64,000 nucleotides of DNA, from NCBI RefSeq assembly GCF_016820495.1, contig NZ_JADHDU010000003.1, forward strand, positions 434,367 through 498,366. The letters run 5' to 3'. This DNA is from Planococcus beigongshangi (GTDB lineage Bacteria; Bacillota; Bacilli; Bacillales_A; Planococcaceae). The notes under the pieces were generated by a model. That model saw only the letters and a list, made by a program, of their open reading frames with translations. It had not been told where the DNA came from and did not search any database. Of the stretch, positions 1 to 8,093 are shown in pieces. Within the stretch, counting starts at the first letter, position 1; each line of letters begins with the position of its first letter. The position numbers and the translations under genes are program-made.

Positions 1-941
1 TGAAACAGCTGCCGGAGGATCGGACGCTTTATACAGTTTGCGCAAAAGGGAACACTTCGCAAAGAGCGGCCGCTTATTTACAGGATAATGGTTTTGACAA
101 TGTGTACTCGGTCGAAGGCGGGATGGCTGCCTGGAGTGAACAGCTGGAAACGGTCAAGATCGGCGATGTGAAAGGCGGCGCAATCTACCAGTTCGTCCGT
201 CTGGGCAAAGGCTGCCTGTCGTACCTGGTCGAATCAGACGGGGAAGCGGCCGTGGTCGACGCCAGCCGCATGACGGAGAATTACGAGCAATTTGCGCGTG
301 AGAAAAGCCTGAACATTAAATACGTCATCGATTCGCATTTGCATGCCGACCATATTTCAGGGGGCAAAAAGCTGACGGATGCAAGCGGTGCCGCATATTA
401 CCTCCCGCCGGATGATGCTGAAGAAGTCGTTTTCAGCTATGAACCGGTGACAGATGGCCTGAAACTTGAAGTCGGCAGCGCTGTGATTGAAGCCGTATAC
501 TCTCCGGGGCATACGATCGGCAGCACGACATTCGTTGTTGACGATAAGTATCTGCTGACTGGTGATATTTTATTCGTTAAATCGATCGGGCGCCCCGATC
601 TTGCCGGCAAAGCTGCCGACTGGGCCAACGATTTGTATGAAACCCTGTACAGCCGCTATAAAAAGTTAGCTGACGATTTACTGGTGCTCCCTGCCCATTA
701 TGCGGAAATCAGTGAACTGAATGAAGAGGGCAGTGTATCCGAAAAGCTGTCTGTCCTTTATAAAGAGAATGAGGGCCTGCAGATAAAAGACGAAGCGAAG
801 TTTATCAAACGGGTGACGGAAGGTTTGAAAGACCAGCCGAATGCCTATGAAGATATCCGGCAGACGAATATGGGCAAAATCCATCCGCCGGCAGATGAAG
901 AGAAAGAAATGGAAACAGGTCCGAATAATTGCGCAGTATAA
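1..941 (+). CDS. Rhodanese-MBL persulfide dioxygenase-like protein (5' end outside window)
   Basis: The frame is open from the left edge (first full codon at base 3), so the ATG at 102 is internal. The first codons give the end of a rhodanese domain with the active-site loop VCAKGNTSQ, then a GGMAAW end motif. A metallo-beta-lactamase domain follows with HLHADH, SPGH and TGD metal-ligand motifs. This is the family of non-heme iron persulfide dioxygenases (CstB/YrkH type), which oxidise low-molecular-weight persulfides to sulfite; the rhodanese moves sulfane sulfur. It is a close paralogue of the 3410-4537 protein, including the C-terminal KIxPxxExxxEMExGPNxCAV segment. CstR follows directly. 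Iron use and exact substrate are inferred from the family. Confidence 0.88.
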   Translation, partial: KQLPEDRTLYTVCAKGNTSQRAAAYLQDNGFDNVYSVEGGMAAWSEQLETVKIGDVKGGAIYQFVRLGKGCLSYLVESDGEAAVVDASRMTENYEQFAREKSLNIKYVIDSHLHADHISGGKKLTDASGAAYYLPPDDAEEVVFSYEPVTDGLKLEVGSAVIEAVYSPGHTIGSTTFVVDDKYLLTGDILFVKSIGRPDLAGKAADWANDLYETLYSRYKKLADDLLVLPAHYAEISELNEEGSVSEKLSVLYKENEGLQIKDEAKFIKRVTEGLKDQPNAYEDIRQTNMGKIHPPADEEKEMETGPNNCAV

Positions 942-1039
942 TATAGAAGGCACGGATAATTCTTGACGCTGGCAAGCTGGGATTTTAAACTGACTGCAGG
1001 CGGATGGATTGTCCGTTTTTTAATGGATGAGCCAAATGC

Positions 1040-1068
1040 TTGAATTCATACCCTGAGGGGTATATAAT
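1040..1068 (+). promoter_or_regulatory. Sigma-A promoter of cstR with CstR-type operator in the spacer
   Basis: TTGAAT (1040-1045), a 17-bp spacer and TATAAT (1063-1068) form a good sigma-A promoter. The spacer holds ATACCCTGAGGGGTAT (1048-1063), a near-palindrome of the CstR/CsoR operator type (C-run then G-run flanked by AT). Repressor bound there would block RNA polymerase, which implies autoregulation. Three related sites lie downstream. Confidence 0.75.
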
Positions 1069-1111
1069 CGGGACATAAAGTTAAGAGATTCCATACAGGG
1101 AGGCAAAAATA

Positions 1112-1372
1112 ATGGAGTACGATAAACAAGTCCAGAATCGCCTGAAGCGAATTGAAGGACAGCTGAAAGGCGTGCTGCGCATGGTGGAGGAAAACGACGA
1201 CTGCCGCGATGTGGTAACGCAATTGTCTGCTGTCCGGAGTGCCGTTGACCGCGCAATCGGCGTAATCGTCAGTGAAAACCTGGAACAATGTGTACGCGAC
1301 AGTGTCAACAAAGGCGAAAGCACGGATCAGCTTGTAAAAGATGCAGTCAGCTTGCTTGTAAAAAGCCGCTAA
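1112..1372 (+). CDS. cstR: CstR-type persulfide-sensing repressor (CsoR/DUF156 family)
   Basis: An 86-residue all-helical DUF156 protein; ATG preceded by GGGAGG. Cysteines fall at positions 31 and 60, the numbering of the reactive pair in Staphylococcus aureus CstR. The copper-binding histidine of true CsoR proteins is replaced by Asn56 (spacing NxxxC), so copper sensing is unlikely. The family binds DNA as a tetramer and releases it when persulfide or polysulfide cross-links the two cysteines. It sits between two rhodanese-MBL genes and is followed by operators at 1423, 1490 and 2804. B. subtilis YrkD is the positional equivalent. That it represses the flanking sulfur genes is inference from operators and context. 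Confidence 0.9.
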   Translation: MEYDKQVQNRLKRIEGQLKGVLRMVEENDDCRDVVTQLSAVRSAVDRAIGVIVSENLEQCVRDSVNKGESTDQLVKDAVSLLVKSR

Positions 1373-1394
1373 GAAAGTTCGTCAAACTTTCGAG

Positions 1395-1438
1395 TTGACG
1401 AATTTTCATTTCGGATGTTAATATACCCCTGGAGGTAT
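1395..1438 (+). promoter_or_regulatory. Promoter and CstR-type operator 2
   Basis: ATACCCCTGGAGGTAT (1423-1438) repeats the cstR operator pattern. TTGACG (1395-1400) with TAATAT (1419-1424, 18-bp spacer) is a plausible promoter, placing the operator over the -10 and transcription start. Confidence 0.65.
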
Positions 1439-1489
1439 TTTATTCCTTAGTTACTCAAGCCGGTGAACTTTTTTTATTTAATAATTTTT

Positions 1490-1505
1490 ATACCCCAGGG
1501 GGTAA
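1490..1505 (+). promoter_or_regulatory. CstR-type operator 3
   Basis: ATACCCCAGGGGGTAA lies 19 bp before the TTG start of the DsrE gene and 52 bp after the start of operator 2. The pair could allow cooperative or looped repression. Confidence 0.65.
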
Positions 1506-1523
1506 ATAGAGGAGAGATTTTGA

Positions 1524-2003
1524 TTGGAACAGAAAAAATCAACGAACATCATATTATTCAGCGGAGACTACGACAAGGCGATGGCGGCCTACATTATTGC
1601 GAACGGGGCAGCAGCCTATGATCACGAAGTGACGATTTTCCATACATTCTGGGGATTGAACGCGCTCCGGAAAGACAACCCGCCGGCAGTGAAGAAGAAT
1701 ATGCTGGAGAAAATGTTTGCGAAGATGATGCCGCGCGGTGCGGATAAACTCGGACTTTCCAACATGAACATGGCGGGCATGGGGCCGAAAATGATCAAAC
1801 ACGTTATAAAAGAACATAATGCAATGACAATGCCGCAACTGATCGAAATGGCGCAGGAACAAGAGATTAACCTTGTAGCGTGCACGATGACGATGGATCT
1901 CCTTGGATTGAAGCAGGAAGAATTGCTGGATGACGTGACTTACGCTGGTGTAGCCGCATATCTTGCAGATGCAGAAGACGGCAACGTCAACTTGTTCATT
2001 TAA
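1524..2003 (+). CDS. DsrE/DsrF-like sulfur relay protein (YrkE type)
   Basis: A 159-residue DsrE/F-like protein. The start is TTG at 1524, chosen because GGAGAG lies 7 bp upstream and no ATG fits. The N-terminal beta strand NIILFSGDYDKAM and the conserved Cys120 in the ACTMTMD segment are typical of this family, where the cysteine carries sulfur as a persulfide. Residues 80-90 are Met- and Gly-rich. It is the first gene after the double operator and precedes two rhodaneses and TusA proteins, so a role as sulfur carrier between them is likely. Not proven to bind persulfide here. Confidence 0.85.
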   Translation: MEQKKSTNIILFSGDYDKAMAAYIIANGAAAYDHEVTIFHTFWGLNALRKDNPPAVKKNMLEKMFAKMMPRGADKLGLSNMNMAGMGPKMIKHVIKEHNAMTMPQLIEMAQEQEINLVACTMTMDLLGLKQEELLDDVTYAGVAAYLADAEDGNVNLFI

Positions 2004-2025
2004 ATAGAAGGAAAAGAGGGAAACA

Positions 2026-2391
2026 ATGGATACTTGGTTAGTCGTTTTAATCGGAGCGGTAATCGTTTTTATCGCTTACCGCGCCATGGCGCCGGCAAAA
2101 GGTGTAACATCCATTTCCACTGACGAATTGAAAACGCAATTGAAGAAGAGGGATAAGCAATTCATCGATGTCCGGACGCCTGGCGAGTTCAAAGCCAACC
2201 GCCTCAAGGAATTCAAGAACATTCCATTGAATGAGCTGCCGGCACGCATCGGTCAACTTGATAAGAATAAAGAAACGTTTGTCATCTGCCAAAGCGGCAT
2301 GAGAAGCAGTAAGGCAGCAGCAATCCTGAAAAGAAACGGTTTTGAAAATGTGATCAACGTCCGAGGCGGCATGGGAAGCTACCGCCCGTAA
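2026..2391 (+). CDS. Membrane-anchored single-domain rhodanese
   Basis: A 121-residue protein with an N-terminal membrane segment (residues 4-20) followed by one rhodanese domain. The active-site loop is CQSGMRS with catalytic Cys88; the end motif is RGGMGSYRP. ATG preceded by AAAGAGGG. Rhodaneses transfer sulfane sulfur from thiosulfate or persulfide to a thiol acceptor. The membrane anchor suggests it works near the permease of the operon. Same operon as the DsrE gene, 22 bp after it. Confidence 0.87.
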   Translation: MDTWLVVLIGAVIVFIAYRAMAPAKGVTSISTDELKTQLKKRDKQFIDVRTPGEFKANRLKEFKNIPLNELPARIGQLDKNKETFVICQSGMRSSKAAAILKRNGFENVINVRGGMGSYRP

Positions 2392-2410
2392 ACTGGAGGA
2401 GGAATACGAC

Positions 2411-2707
2411 ATGAAAACAATGACTGTAAAAGAAGTGCAAGAATATATGAATACACATAAAGACGCATCCATCATTGATGTGCGTGAAATTGAAGAAGTG
2501 AAAGCCGGGAAAATTCCAGGCGCAGTGAATATTCCGCTCGGACTGATCGAGTTCCGCCTGCAGGATATCGATAAATCGAAAGAACACATCATGGTATGCC
2601 GTTCAGGCGGACGCAGCGGGATGGCAGCAGGAATTCTGGATAGCCGCGGCTACAACGTCATCAATATGGAAGGCGGTATGCTGGACTGGGACGGGCCGAC
2701 TGAATAA
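2411..2707 (+). CDS. Single-domain cytosolic rhodanese
   Basis: A 98-residue rhodanese with no signal or membrane segment. The catalytic loop CRSGGRS has Cys63, and the DVREIEE and GGMLDW motifs are intact. It follows the anchored rhodanese by 19 bp with an AGGAGG site, so the two are cotranscribed. The operon therefore carries a membrane and a soluble rhodanese as well as three fused rhodanese domains, an unusually high dose of sulfane-sulfur transferases. Confidence 0.88.
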   Translation: MKTMTVKEVQEYMNTHKDASIIDVREIEEVKAGKIPGAVNIPLGLIEFRLQDIDKSKEHIMVCRSGGRSGMAAGILDSRGYNVINMEGGMLDWDGPTE

Positions 2708-2727
2708 TTTTTGAAAGAAATAGGTTA

Positions 2728-2768
2728 CAACTATATTTCGCTTCGGCGCTTAGAGAAATACCAACGTT
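2728..2768. repeat. Fragment of interspersed repeat family A
   Basis: The stretch containing CGCTTCGGCGCTTAGAG is the reverse complement of the terminal part of the repeats at 4540-4860 and 38560-38880 (AGCGCCGAAGCG). Only this end is recognisable. It sits between the soluble rhodanese gene and operator 4. Confidence 0.45.
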
Positions 2769-2803
2769 AGATGGTTTATTTATAAAAAATTTTAACTTTA
2801 ATT

Positions 2804-2819
2804 ATACCCCCGAGGGTAA
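2804..2819 (+). promoter_or_regulatory. CstR-type operator 4
   Basis: ATACCCCCGAGGGTAA lies 16 bp before the ATG of the TusA-rhodanese gene and matches the three upstream operators. It implies that the 2836-5967 genes have their own CstR-controlled promoter. Confidence 0.65.
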
Positions 2820-2835
2820 AGCAGGAGGAATTAGA

Positions 2836-3408
2836 ATGATTCGAACAGATAAATTATTGGATGCAAAAGGGCTTGCATGCCCGATGCCGATCGTCCGCAC
2901 GAAAAAAGCGATGAATGAGATGGAACCGGGACAGGTGATTGAAGTACAGGCAACTGACAAAGGCTCTCTGGCTGACATGAAGGCCTGGGCGAAAAGCAGC
3001 GGCAACCAATATCTTGGTTCATCTGAAGAAGGCGATGTGCTGAAGCATTATTTGCGCAAAGCGGATCAAAGTGAAGAAAAAGAAGAAATTAAATTCCCGC
3101 ATACCGTAACGAACGCTGAATTGAAACAGGAATTAAATCGGGATGATGTCATCGTACTGGATGTCCGCGAACCTGCGGAATATGCATTCGGCCATATCGA
3201 AGGCGCAGTTTCCATCCCGCTTGGCGAACTGGAAAAGCGCAGTGCAGAACTCGACGCTGACAAAGAAGTGATTGTCATCTGCCGCACAGGCAACCGCAGT
3301 GATTTTGCAGCGAAACAGCTGGCTGATAAAGGATTCACTCGTGTGAAAAATGCTGTCGAAGGCATGACGCAATGGGACGGCGCAACCGAACAAACAGGAG
3401 GTTTTTAA
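2836..3408 (+). CDS. TusA-rhodanese fusion sulfurtransferase (YrkF type)
   Basis: A 190-residue two-domain protein. Residues 5-75 form a TusA/SirA domain with the CPMP motif (Cys15), the sulfur carrier cysteine. Residues 90-187 form a rhodanese with CRTGNRS (Cys149) and end motif GMTQWDG. An acidic/lysine linker (76-88) joins them. The same fusion occurs as YrkF in B. subtilis. The fusion suggests direct hand-over of sulfane sulfur from rhodanese to TusA. ATG preceded by CAGGAGG; the stop lies one base before the next start. Confidence 0.9.
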   Translation: MIRTDKLLDAKGLACPMPIVRTKKAMNEMEPGQVIEVQATDKGSLADMKAWAKSSGNQYLGSSEEGDVLKHYLRKADQSEEKEEIKFPHTVTNAELKQELNRDDVIVLDVREPAEYAFGHIEGAVSIPLGELEKRSAELDADKEVIVICRTGNRSDFAAKQLADKGFTRVKNAVEGMTQWDGATEQTGGF

Positions 3409-3409
3409 A

Positions 3410-4537
3410 TTGACTGTAACAGCAATGACCGCAAAAGAAGTGGCGCGCAAAGTGATCGATAACGAGCCTTTATTCATCCTTGATGTCCGAAACGGCGATG
3501 CTTTCGCCGACTGGAAAATCGAAGGCGGCAACATTCAGTATCTGAACACACCTTATTTTGATTTATTGGACGGTGTCGAAGATATGGTTTCAGAGCTTCC
3601 GAAAGACAGAGACATCCTCGTTGTTTGCGCGAAAGAAGGCTCTTCTGTGATGGTGGCGGAAATGCTTGCTGAAGAAGGCGTCGATGCGGAGTACCTTGAA
3701 GGCGGCATGAAAGCGTGGAGTGAACACCTGGAACCAGTGAAAGTCGGCGATTTGAAGGGTGGCGGGGAATTGTATCAATTCGTCCGTATCGGAAAAGGCT
3801 GTCTTTCTTACATGGCAATCTCAGACGGTGAAGCCGCTATTATCGATGCAACACGCATGACTGATATATTCCTGGATTTCGCGCAGGAAAAAGGTGCTGA
3901 GATCAAGTACGTATTCGACACGCACTTGCACGCGGACCACATTTCCGGAGGACGCGGGATCGCTGAAGCAACAGGCGCAACGTACTACCTGCCGCCGGCT
4001 GACGCTGAAGAAGTCGTATTCGACTATGCAGAATTGGTGGATGGACTGGAAGTTTCCATTGGCAACGCGAAGATTGAAATCGAAGCATTATACTCACCGG
4101 GCCACACAATCGGTTCAACATCATTCATCGTTGACGACAGGTACCTGATGACAGGCGACATCCTGTTCATCGATTCCATCGGACGCCCTGATCTTGCCGG
4201 CCTTGCAGAAGACTGGGTAGGCGACCTTCGTGAATCGCTTTACAGCCGCTATGCGGAACTCGCTAATGAACTGATCGGCTTGCCGGCTCACTTCATGATC
4301 ATGGAGGAGTTGAACGCGGACGGAAGCGTCGCGAAGAAATTGGGCGACCTGTTCAAAGAAAACCACGGATTGAATATCGAAGATGAGCAGGAGTTCCGTG
4401 ACATGGTGACGAAAAACCTGCCGCCGCAGCCAAACGCTTATCAGGACATCCGCAAAACGAACATGGGCAAAATCACGCCGGACGAAGAAGTTCAGCGTGA
4501 AATGGAAATTGGGCCGAACCGTTGTGCGGTGCGGTAA
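3410..4537 (+). CDS. Rhodanese-MBL persulfide dioxygenase-like protein (YrkH/CstB type)
   Basis: A 375-residue protein starting at TTG 3410, one base after the upstream stop, with AGGAGG inside that gene's end. Residues 6-104 form a rhodanese with Cys73 in VCAKEGSS and end motif GGMKAW. Residues 118-350 form a metallo-beta-lactamase domain with HLHADH (His172, His174, Asp176, His177), SPGH and TGD. This is the persulfide dioxygenase fold; the fused rhodanese probably turns sulfite plus persulfide into thiosulfate. In S. aureus CstB the order is dioxygenase first and rhodanese last, so the order here is reversed. Paralogue of the gene at the left edge. Confidence 0.9.
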   Translation: MTVTAMTAKEVARKVIDNEPLFILDVRNGDAFADWKIEGGNIQYLNTPYFDLLDGVEDMVSELPKDRDILVVCAKEGSSVMVAEMLAEEGVDAEYLEGGMKAWSEHLEPVKVGDLKGGGELYQFVRIGKGCLSYMAISDGEAAIIDATRMTDIFLDFAQEKGAEIKYVFDTHLHADHISGGRGIAEATGATYYLPPADAEEVVFDYAELVDGLEVSIGNAKIEIEALYSPGHTIGSTSFIVDDRYLMTGDILFIDSIGRPDLAGLAEDWVGDLRESLYSRYAELANELIGLPAHFMIMEELNADGSVAKKLGDLFKENHGLNIEDEQEFRDMVTKNLPPQPNAYQDIRKTNMGKITPDEEVQREMEIGPNRCAVR

Positions 4538-4539
4538 GT

Positions 4540-4862
4540 AGTAATCCAAAGTAATCGATATTCCGCAAAACAGCTCTGAAGACATTAGCCGAAGCTAGCG
4601 AGGCTAAGTCTTTGCGACGAAGCAGCGAAGCGATGCAACGCACTTTCATGTCTCGAAGCTAGCGCAGCGATGCAGAGACAGGAGCACGTTTCTTAAAGTT
4701 GTGCTCTTACAAGGATCTGTCTGCGCTGTTTTGCTCCATATCTTTAGAGACTTCTCTCAGCGCCGGCGCGCACATGGAGCAGGCGAATGCCGACGGAGCA
4801 GTGCGCAGGAGCATAATCTTTGCACTGTCTTAAGCGCCGAAGCGTTAAGTAAAAGTTATTTT
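4540..4862. repeat. Interspersed repeat family A, copy 1 (367-bp gap between operon genes)
   Basis: The gap between the rhodanese-MBL gene and tusA has no gene. It begins with TCGATATTCCGCAAAACAGC, shared with 62264-62283, carries CTTTGCGACGAAGCAGCG (4610-4627), and ends with GGAGCATAATCTTTGCACTG and AGCGCCGAAGCG, shared with 38842-38874. It also has the GAGCAGGCGAATGCCGAC block found at 38730. The element separates genes that are adjacent in the comparable B. subtilis cluster. Confidence 0.7.
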
Positions 4863-4904
4863 TATTGGAATTAAAACAACACAAACCCCAAAGGAGAGAT
4901 TTTG

Positions 4905-5132
4905 ATGAACGCAGATAAAGTATTGGACGCAAAAGGCCTGGCATGCCCAATGCCGATCGTGAAAACAAGAAAAGAAATGAAAGAACTGGAGTCCGGACAA
5001 ATCCTGGAAATCCTTGCAACGGATAAAGGTGCAAAAGCCGACATGACAGCCTGGGCAAAATCAGGCGGCCATGAACTATTGGATACAATAGAAGAAGACG
5101 GCGTCCTTAAATTCTGGATCAGGAAAGGCTGA
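4905..5132 (+). CDS. TusA/SirA-like sulfur carrier (YrkI type)
   Basis: A 75-residue TusA-family protein with the CPMP motif (Cys14). ATG 4905 is chosen over the TTG at 4902 because AAGGAG lies 8 bp upstream. It is nearly identical in layout to the TusA half of the 2836-3408 fusion. TusA proteins carry persulfide sulfur on this cysteine to acceptors. It lies 58 bp before the TauE/SafE permease, as yrkI precedes yrkJ in B. subtilis. Confidence 0.9.
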   Translation: MNADKVLDAKGLACPMPIVKTRKEMKELESGQILEILATDKGAKADMTAWAKSGGHELLDTIEEDGVLKFWIRKG

Positions 5133-5190
5133 AAGCTGTAAGAGGGTATCGCTGTGATACCCTTTCCGCTTTTCGAAGAGGTGACAAAAG

Positions 5191-5967
5191 ATGAGTTTTG
5201 ATTTTATTATCATCATATTCCTGATCGGCTTCATCGGTTCCTTCATCTCCGGAATGGTGGGGATTGGCGGTTCGATCATCAAATACCCGATGCTGCTGTA
5301 TATTCCGGTCATGCTTGGCTACACGGCGTTCAGCGCCCATGAAGTATCCGGCATCAGCGCGATTCAGGTATTTTTCGCCACCATCGCCGGTGTTTGGGCA
5401 TACCGTGGCAGCGGTTATTTGAATAAAACATTGATCTCTTATATGGGTGGCGCTATCCTGATCGGGAGTTTCATCGGCGGCTACGGCTCGACGCTGCTGT
5501 CGGAAGCGGCCATCAATTTCGTCTATGCCATTCTGGCGACAATTGCGGTTGTCATGATGTTCCTGCCAAAAGGAGGAGTCGACGACATTCCTTTGGAAGG
5601 GGTGACATTCAATAAATGGCTGGCGGCCGGACTGGCGTTCATCGTCGGAATCGCGGCCGGCATCGTCGGAGCGGCGGGTGCTTTCATCCTCGTGCCGATC
5701 ATGCTGGTCGTCCTGAAGATCCCGACGCGGATGACGATCGCGACGTCGCTTGCCATCACGTTCATTTCGTCCATCGGGTCGACGTTCGGTAAGATTGTCA
5801 CGGACCAGATTTTGTACGGCCCCGCGGCAGTCATGGTTGTGGCAAGTATTATCGCCGCACCCCTTGGCGCCAAACTTGGCCAGAAGATGAACACGAAATA
5901 CCTTCAATGGATCTTGGCATTGCTGATTCTCGGCACAGCCATTAAAATTTGGATGGATATTCTGTAA
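5191..5967 (+). CDS. TauE/SafE family membrane permease (YrkJ type)
   Basis: A 258-residue integral membrane protein with about eight hydrophobic segments and the two family half-repeats, [15 protein letters not shown] near residue 23 and [15 protein letters not shown] near 160. ATG preceded by GAGGTG. The TauE/SafE family moves small organosulfur or sulfur anions; in sulfide-detoxifying operons it is thought to export sulfite or thiosulfate. Its place at the end of the CstR-type operon supports export of the oxidised sulfur product. Direction and substrate are inference. Confidence 0.85.
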   Translation: MSFDFIIIIFLIGFIGSFISGMVGIGGSIIKYPMLLYIPVMLGYTAFSAHEVSGISAIQVFFATIAGVWAYRGSGYLNKTLISYMGGAILIGSFIGGYGSTLLSEAAINFVYAILATIAVVMMFLPKGGVDDIPLEGVTFNKWLAAGLAFIVGIAAGIVGAAGAFILVPIMLVVLKIPTRMTIATSLAITFISSIGSTFGKIVTDQILYGPAAVMVVASIIAAPLGAKLGQKMNTKYLQWILALLILGTAIKIWMDIL

Positions 5968-6019
5968 AAATGAAAGCTGGAAAAAACCGTGAAGAAATTT
6001 TCTTCACGGTTTTTTGTAT

Positions 6020-7888
6020 TCAGATATTCCGTTTCAGCATGCGCAGTCCGTTCAGGATAACGAGAATGGTGCTGCCTTCATGGCCCACGACGCCGATGGG
6101 AATCGTGATTGACTGCATGAAGTTCAGGAACAGCAGCACGATGATGACACTGACGGAAAAGAAGATGTTCTGTTTGATGATGCGCTGCATTTTCCGAGCG
6201 AGCTGGATGGAGTAGGAGATGCGAGAAAGATCGTTCTTCATCAGGATGACATCCGCCGTTTCGAGTGCGACATCGGTGCCTTCACCCATCGCAATACCGG
6301 TGGTCGCAATGGCGAGGGCGGGTGCATCATTGATCCCGTCACCGATCATGGCCACATTCCCGTATTTATCCATCAGCTTTTTCAATTCTTCCACTTTATC
6401 GCCGGGCATGCAGCTGCCGATGTAAGCGTCCATGCCGCTTTCTTCGGCAATGGCTTTTGCGGTTTTCTTGTTGTCACCTGTCAGCATAATGCAATTGATG
6501 CCGGCTTTCTGCAGCTTCTCAATCGTTTCTTTCGCATCGTCCCGCATGGTATCCATTAACGATATTGCGGCAGCGATTCCTTGGCTGTCGCGGACGAAGG
6601 TAACGGTTTTCCCTTCATTGGCCCAGGTATTCAATACACCGCCCTGGAACCCTTCCGCGTCGTCAAGGTTAACGAAATCGGGTTTGCCGATGCGGAATTC
6701 CTCGCCGTCGATGATCGACTTCAGTCCGTTGCCGGGCACATCGGTGATCTGCAGATTTCGTAAAGGAGCAATGCCTTTGGATCGGATGAATTCAGTGATT
6801 GCCTTGGCGAGCGGGTGATTTGACTGCATCTCGATGCCGGCGATGATGGCCATTATTCGGTCATGGTCGAGACCTTCGCGCAAGGTGAAGTCAGTGACTT
6901 CCGGCCGGCCGCGTGTGATGGTGCCGGTCTTGTCAAAAGCGATGGCCCGGATTTCACCCAGGTTCTGGAGATGGACGCCGCCTTTGAAGATGATGCCGCT
7001 TTTGGCACCGTTCGAAATCGCTGCGAGCGTCGCCGGCATGATTGATGCGACGAGTGCACAAGGGGAAGCGACAACCAGGAACAGGATGGCTCGATAAATC
7101 GTCGTCTCCCAATCCCACCCCACAAGATAATGCGGAACGAACAGCAGCAATGAAAAAACGATCAAAGCGATATTTACATATTGCCCTTCAAAGCGCTCGA
7201 CAAATTGCTGGGAAGGAGGTTTTTCACTGTGTGCGGATTGCACAAGGTCGATGATTTTCTGGACCAGCGAGTCTGAATTCGGCTTGATCATTTCCATCGT
7301 GATGGCGCCGCTCATATTGACCGTTGAAGCGAATAATTCGTCATCAATATCTTTGGAGACCGGCACCGATTCACCGCTGATGGCGGATTCATCGACTACC
7401 GTATGGCCAATCAGCATACGGCCGTCCGCCGGAATGCGTTCCCCCGGTTTGACGACAAGCCGGTCACCGGGCTGCAGGGAAGAAACAGACACACGGGTCG
7501 TGTCACCGTCTTTCAGCAGCCATGCTTCTTCCGGCTGGATTTGCATCAATGCCGATACTTCCCTGCGGCTTTTATTCATGGTATATGTTTCAAGCGCTCC
7601 GCTGAGGGAGAAGATGAAAATCAGGATGGCGCCTTCCGTCCAGTAGCCGATTACAGAAGCGCCGATTGCAGCCAACACCATCAATAATTCTACATTCGGT
7701 TTCCGGTTTTCGATCGTCTTGAGGATGCCGTATCTCGCTTTGGCGTAACCGCCGATCAAAAAAGCCGCCAAATAGGTAATGACTGACCACAACTCGATGG
7801 ACTGGGTTTCAAGAATATAAGCGATGATGATTAAAACACCGGACAGAATAGCGGCAATCAATTCAATATGCGTTCTCCAATTTTTCAC
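6020..7888 (-). CDS. P1B4-type heavy-metal-transporting ATPase (PfeT/ZosA-like)
   Basis: A 622-residue P-type ATPase with no N-terminal metal-binding domain. It has SPC in the fourth core helix (275-277), the phosphorylation motif DKTGT (Asp319), TGDN, GDGIND, and HEGST in the last membrane region. SPC with HEG(G/S)T defines the P1B4 subgroup, which exports Fe(II), Co(II) or Zn(II); B. subtilis PfeT (YkvW/ZosA) is the likely relative. It is convergent with the sulfur operon and not obviously part of it. No clear Fur or PerR box was found upstream; TATAAT at 7961-7956 on the minus strand is a possible -10. Confidence 0.88.
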   Translation of the reverse strand: MKNWRTHIELIAAILSGVLIIIAYILETQSIELWSVITYLAAFLIGGYAKARYGILKTIENRKPNVELLMVLAAIGASVIGYWTEGAILIFIFSLSGALETYTMNKSRREVSALMQIQPEEAWLLKDGDTTRVSVSSLQPGDRLVVKPGERIPADGRMLIGHTVVDESAISGESVPVSKDIDDELFASTVNMSGAITMEMIKPNSDSLVQKIIDLVQSAHSEKPPSQQFVERFEGQYVNIALIVFSLLLFVPHYLVGWDWETTIYRAILFLVVASPCALVASIMPATLAAISNGAKSGIIFKGGVHLQNLGEIRAIAFDKTGTITRGRPEVTDFTLREGLDHDRIMAIIAGIEMQSNHPLAKAITEFIRSKGIAPLRNLQITDVPGNGLKSIIDGEEFRIGKPDFVNLDDAEGFQGGVLNTWANEGKTVTFVRDSQGIAAAISLMDTMRDDAKETIEKLQKAGINCIMLTGDNKKTAKAIAEESGMDAYIGSCMPGDKVEELKKLMDKYGNVAMIGDGINDAPALAIATTGIAMGEGTDVALETADVILMKNDLSRISYSIQLARKMQRIIKQNIFFSVSVIIVLLFLNFMQSITIPIGVVGHEGSTILVILNGLRMLKRNI

Positions 7889-8037
7889 ACACTCATCTCC
7901 CTGTAATTTGCTGCGGCTTCAAGTCAATTTATTTTCAGATAACTTACTCATTTCCATTATAGCCCTTTTCAGAGGCATACAGTTACTGATTATCAGATAA
8001 TTAAGGAGAGTTGATGTCTGGTTTTATTCGCTTGAAA

Positions 8038-8074
8038 TTAAAAAAAGATCGAGCGCCGCATTTGGACGCTCGAT
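8038..8074 (-). terminator. Intrinsic terminator of the YeeE/YedE gene
   Basis: GATCGAGCG (8046-8054) and CGCTCGATC (8066-8074) form a perfect 9-bp stem. Read on the minus strand it is followed by a T-run. Confidence 0.8.
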
Positions 8075-8093
8075 CACTTATCTGTGCAGTTCG

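Noticed and set aside
5119-5907. 262-codon minus-strand frame over the TauE/SafE gene
   Set aside because: His/Asp/Arg-rich translation typical of an antisense shadow; the plus strand has an intact family protein with a ribosome binding site.
7921-8000. Fur or PerR box upstream of the P1B4 ATPase
   Set aside because: Only a short CTGATTATCAG palindrome is present near 7988; it does not match the known boxes well.
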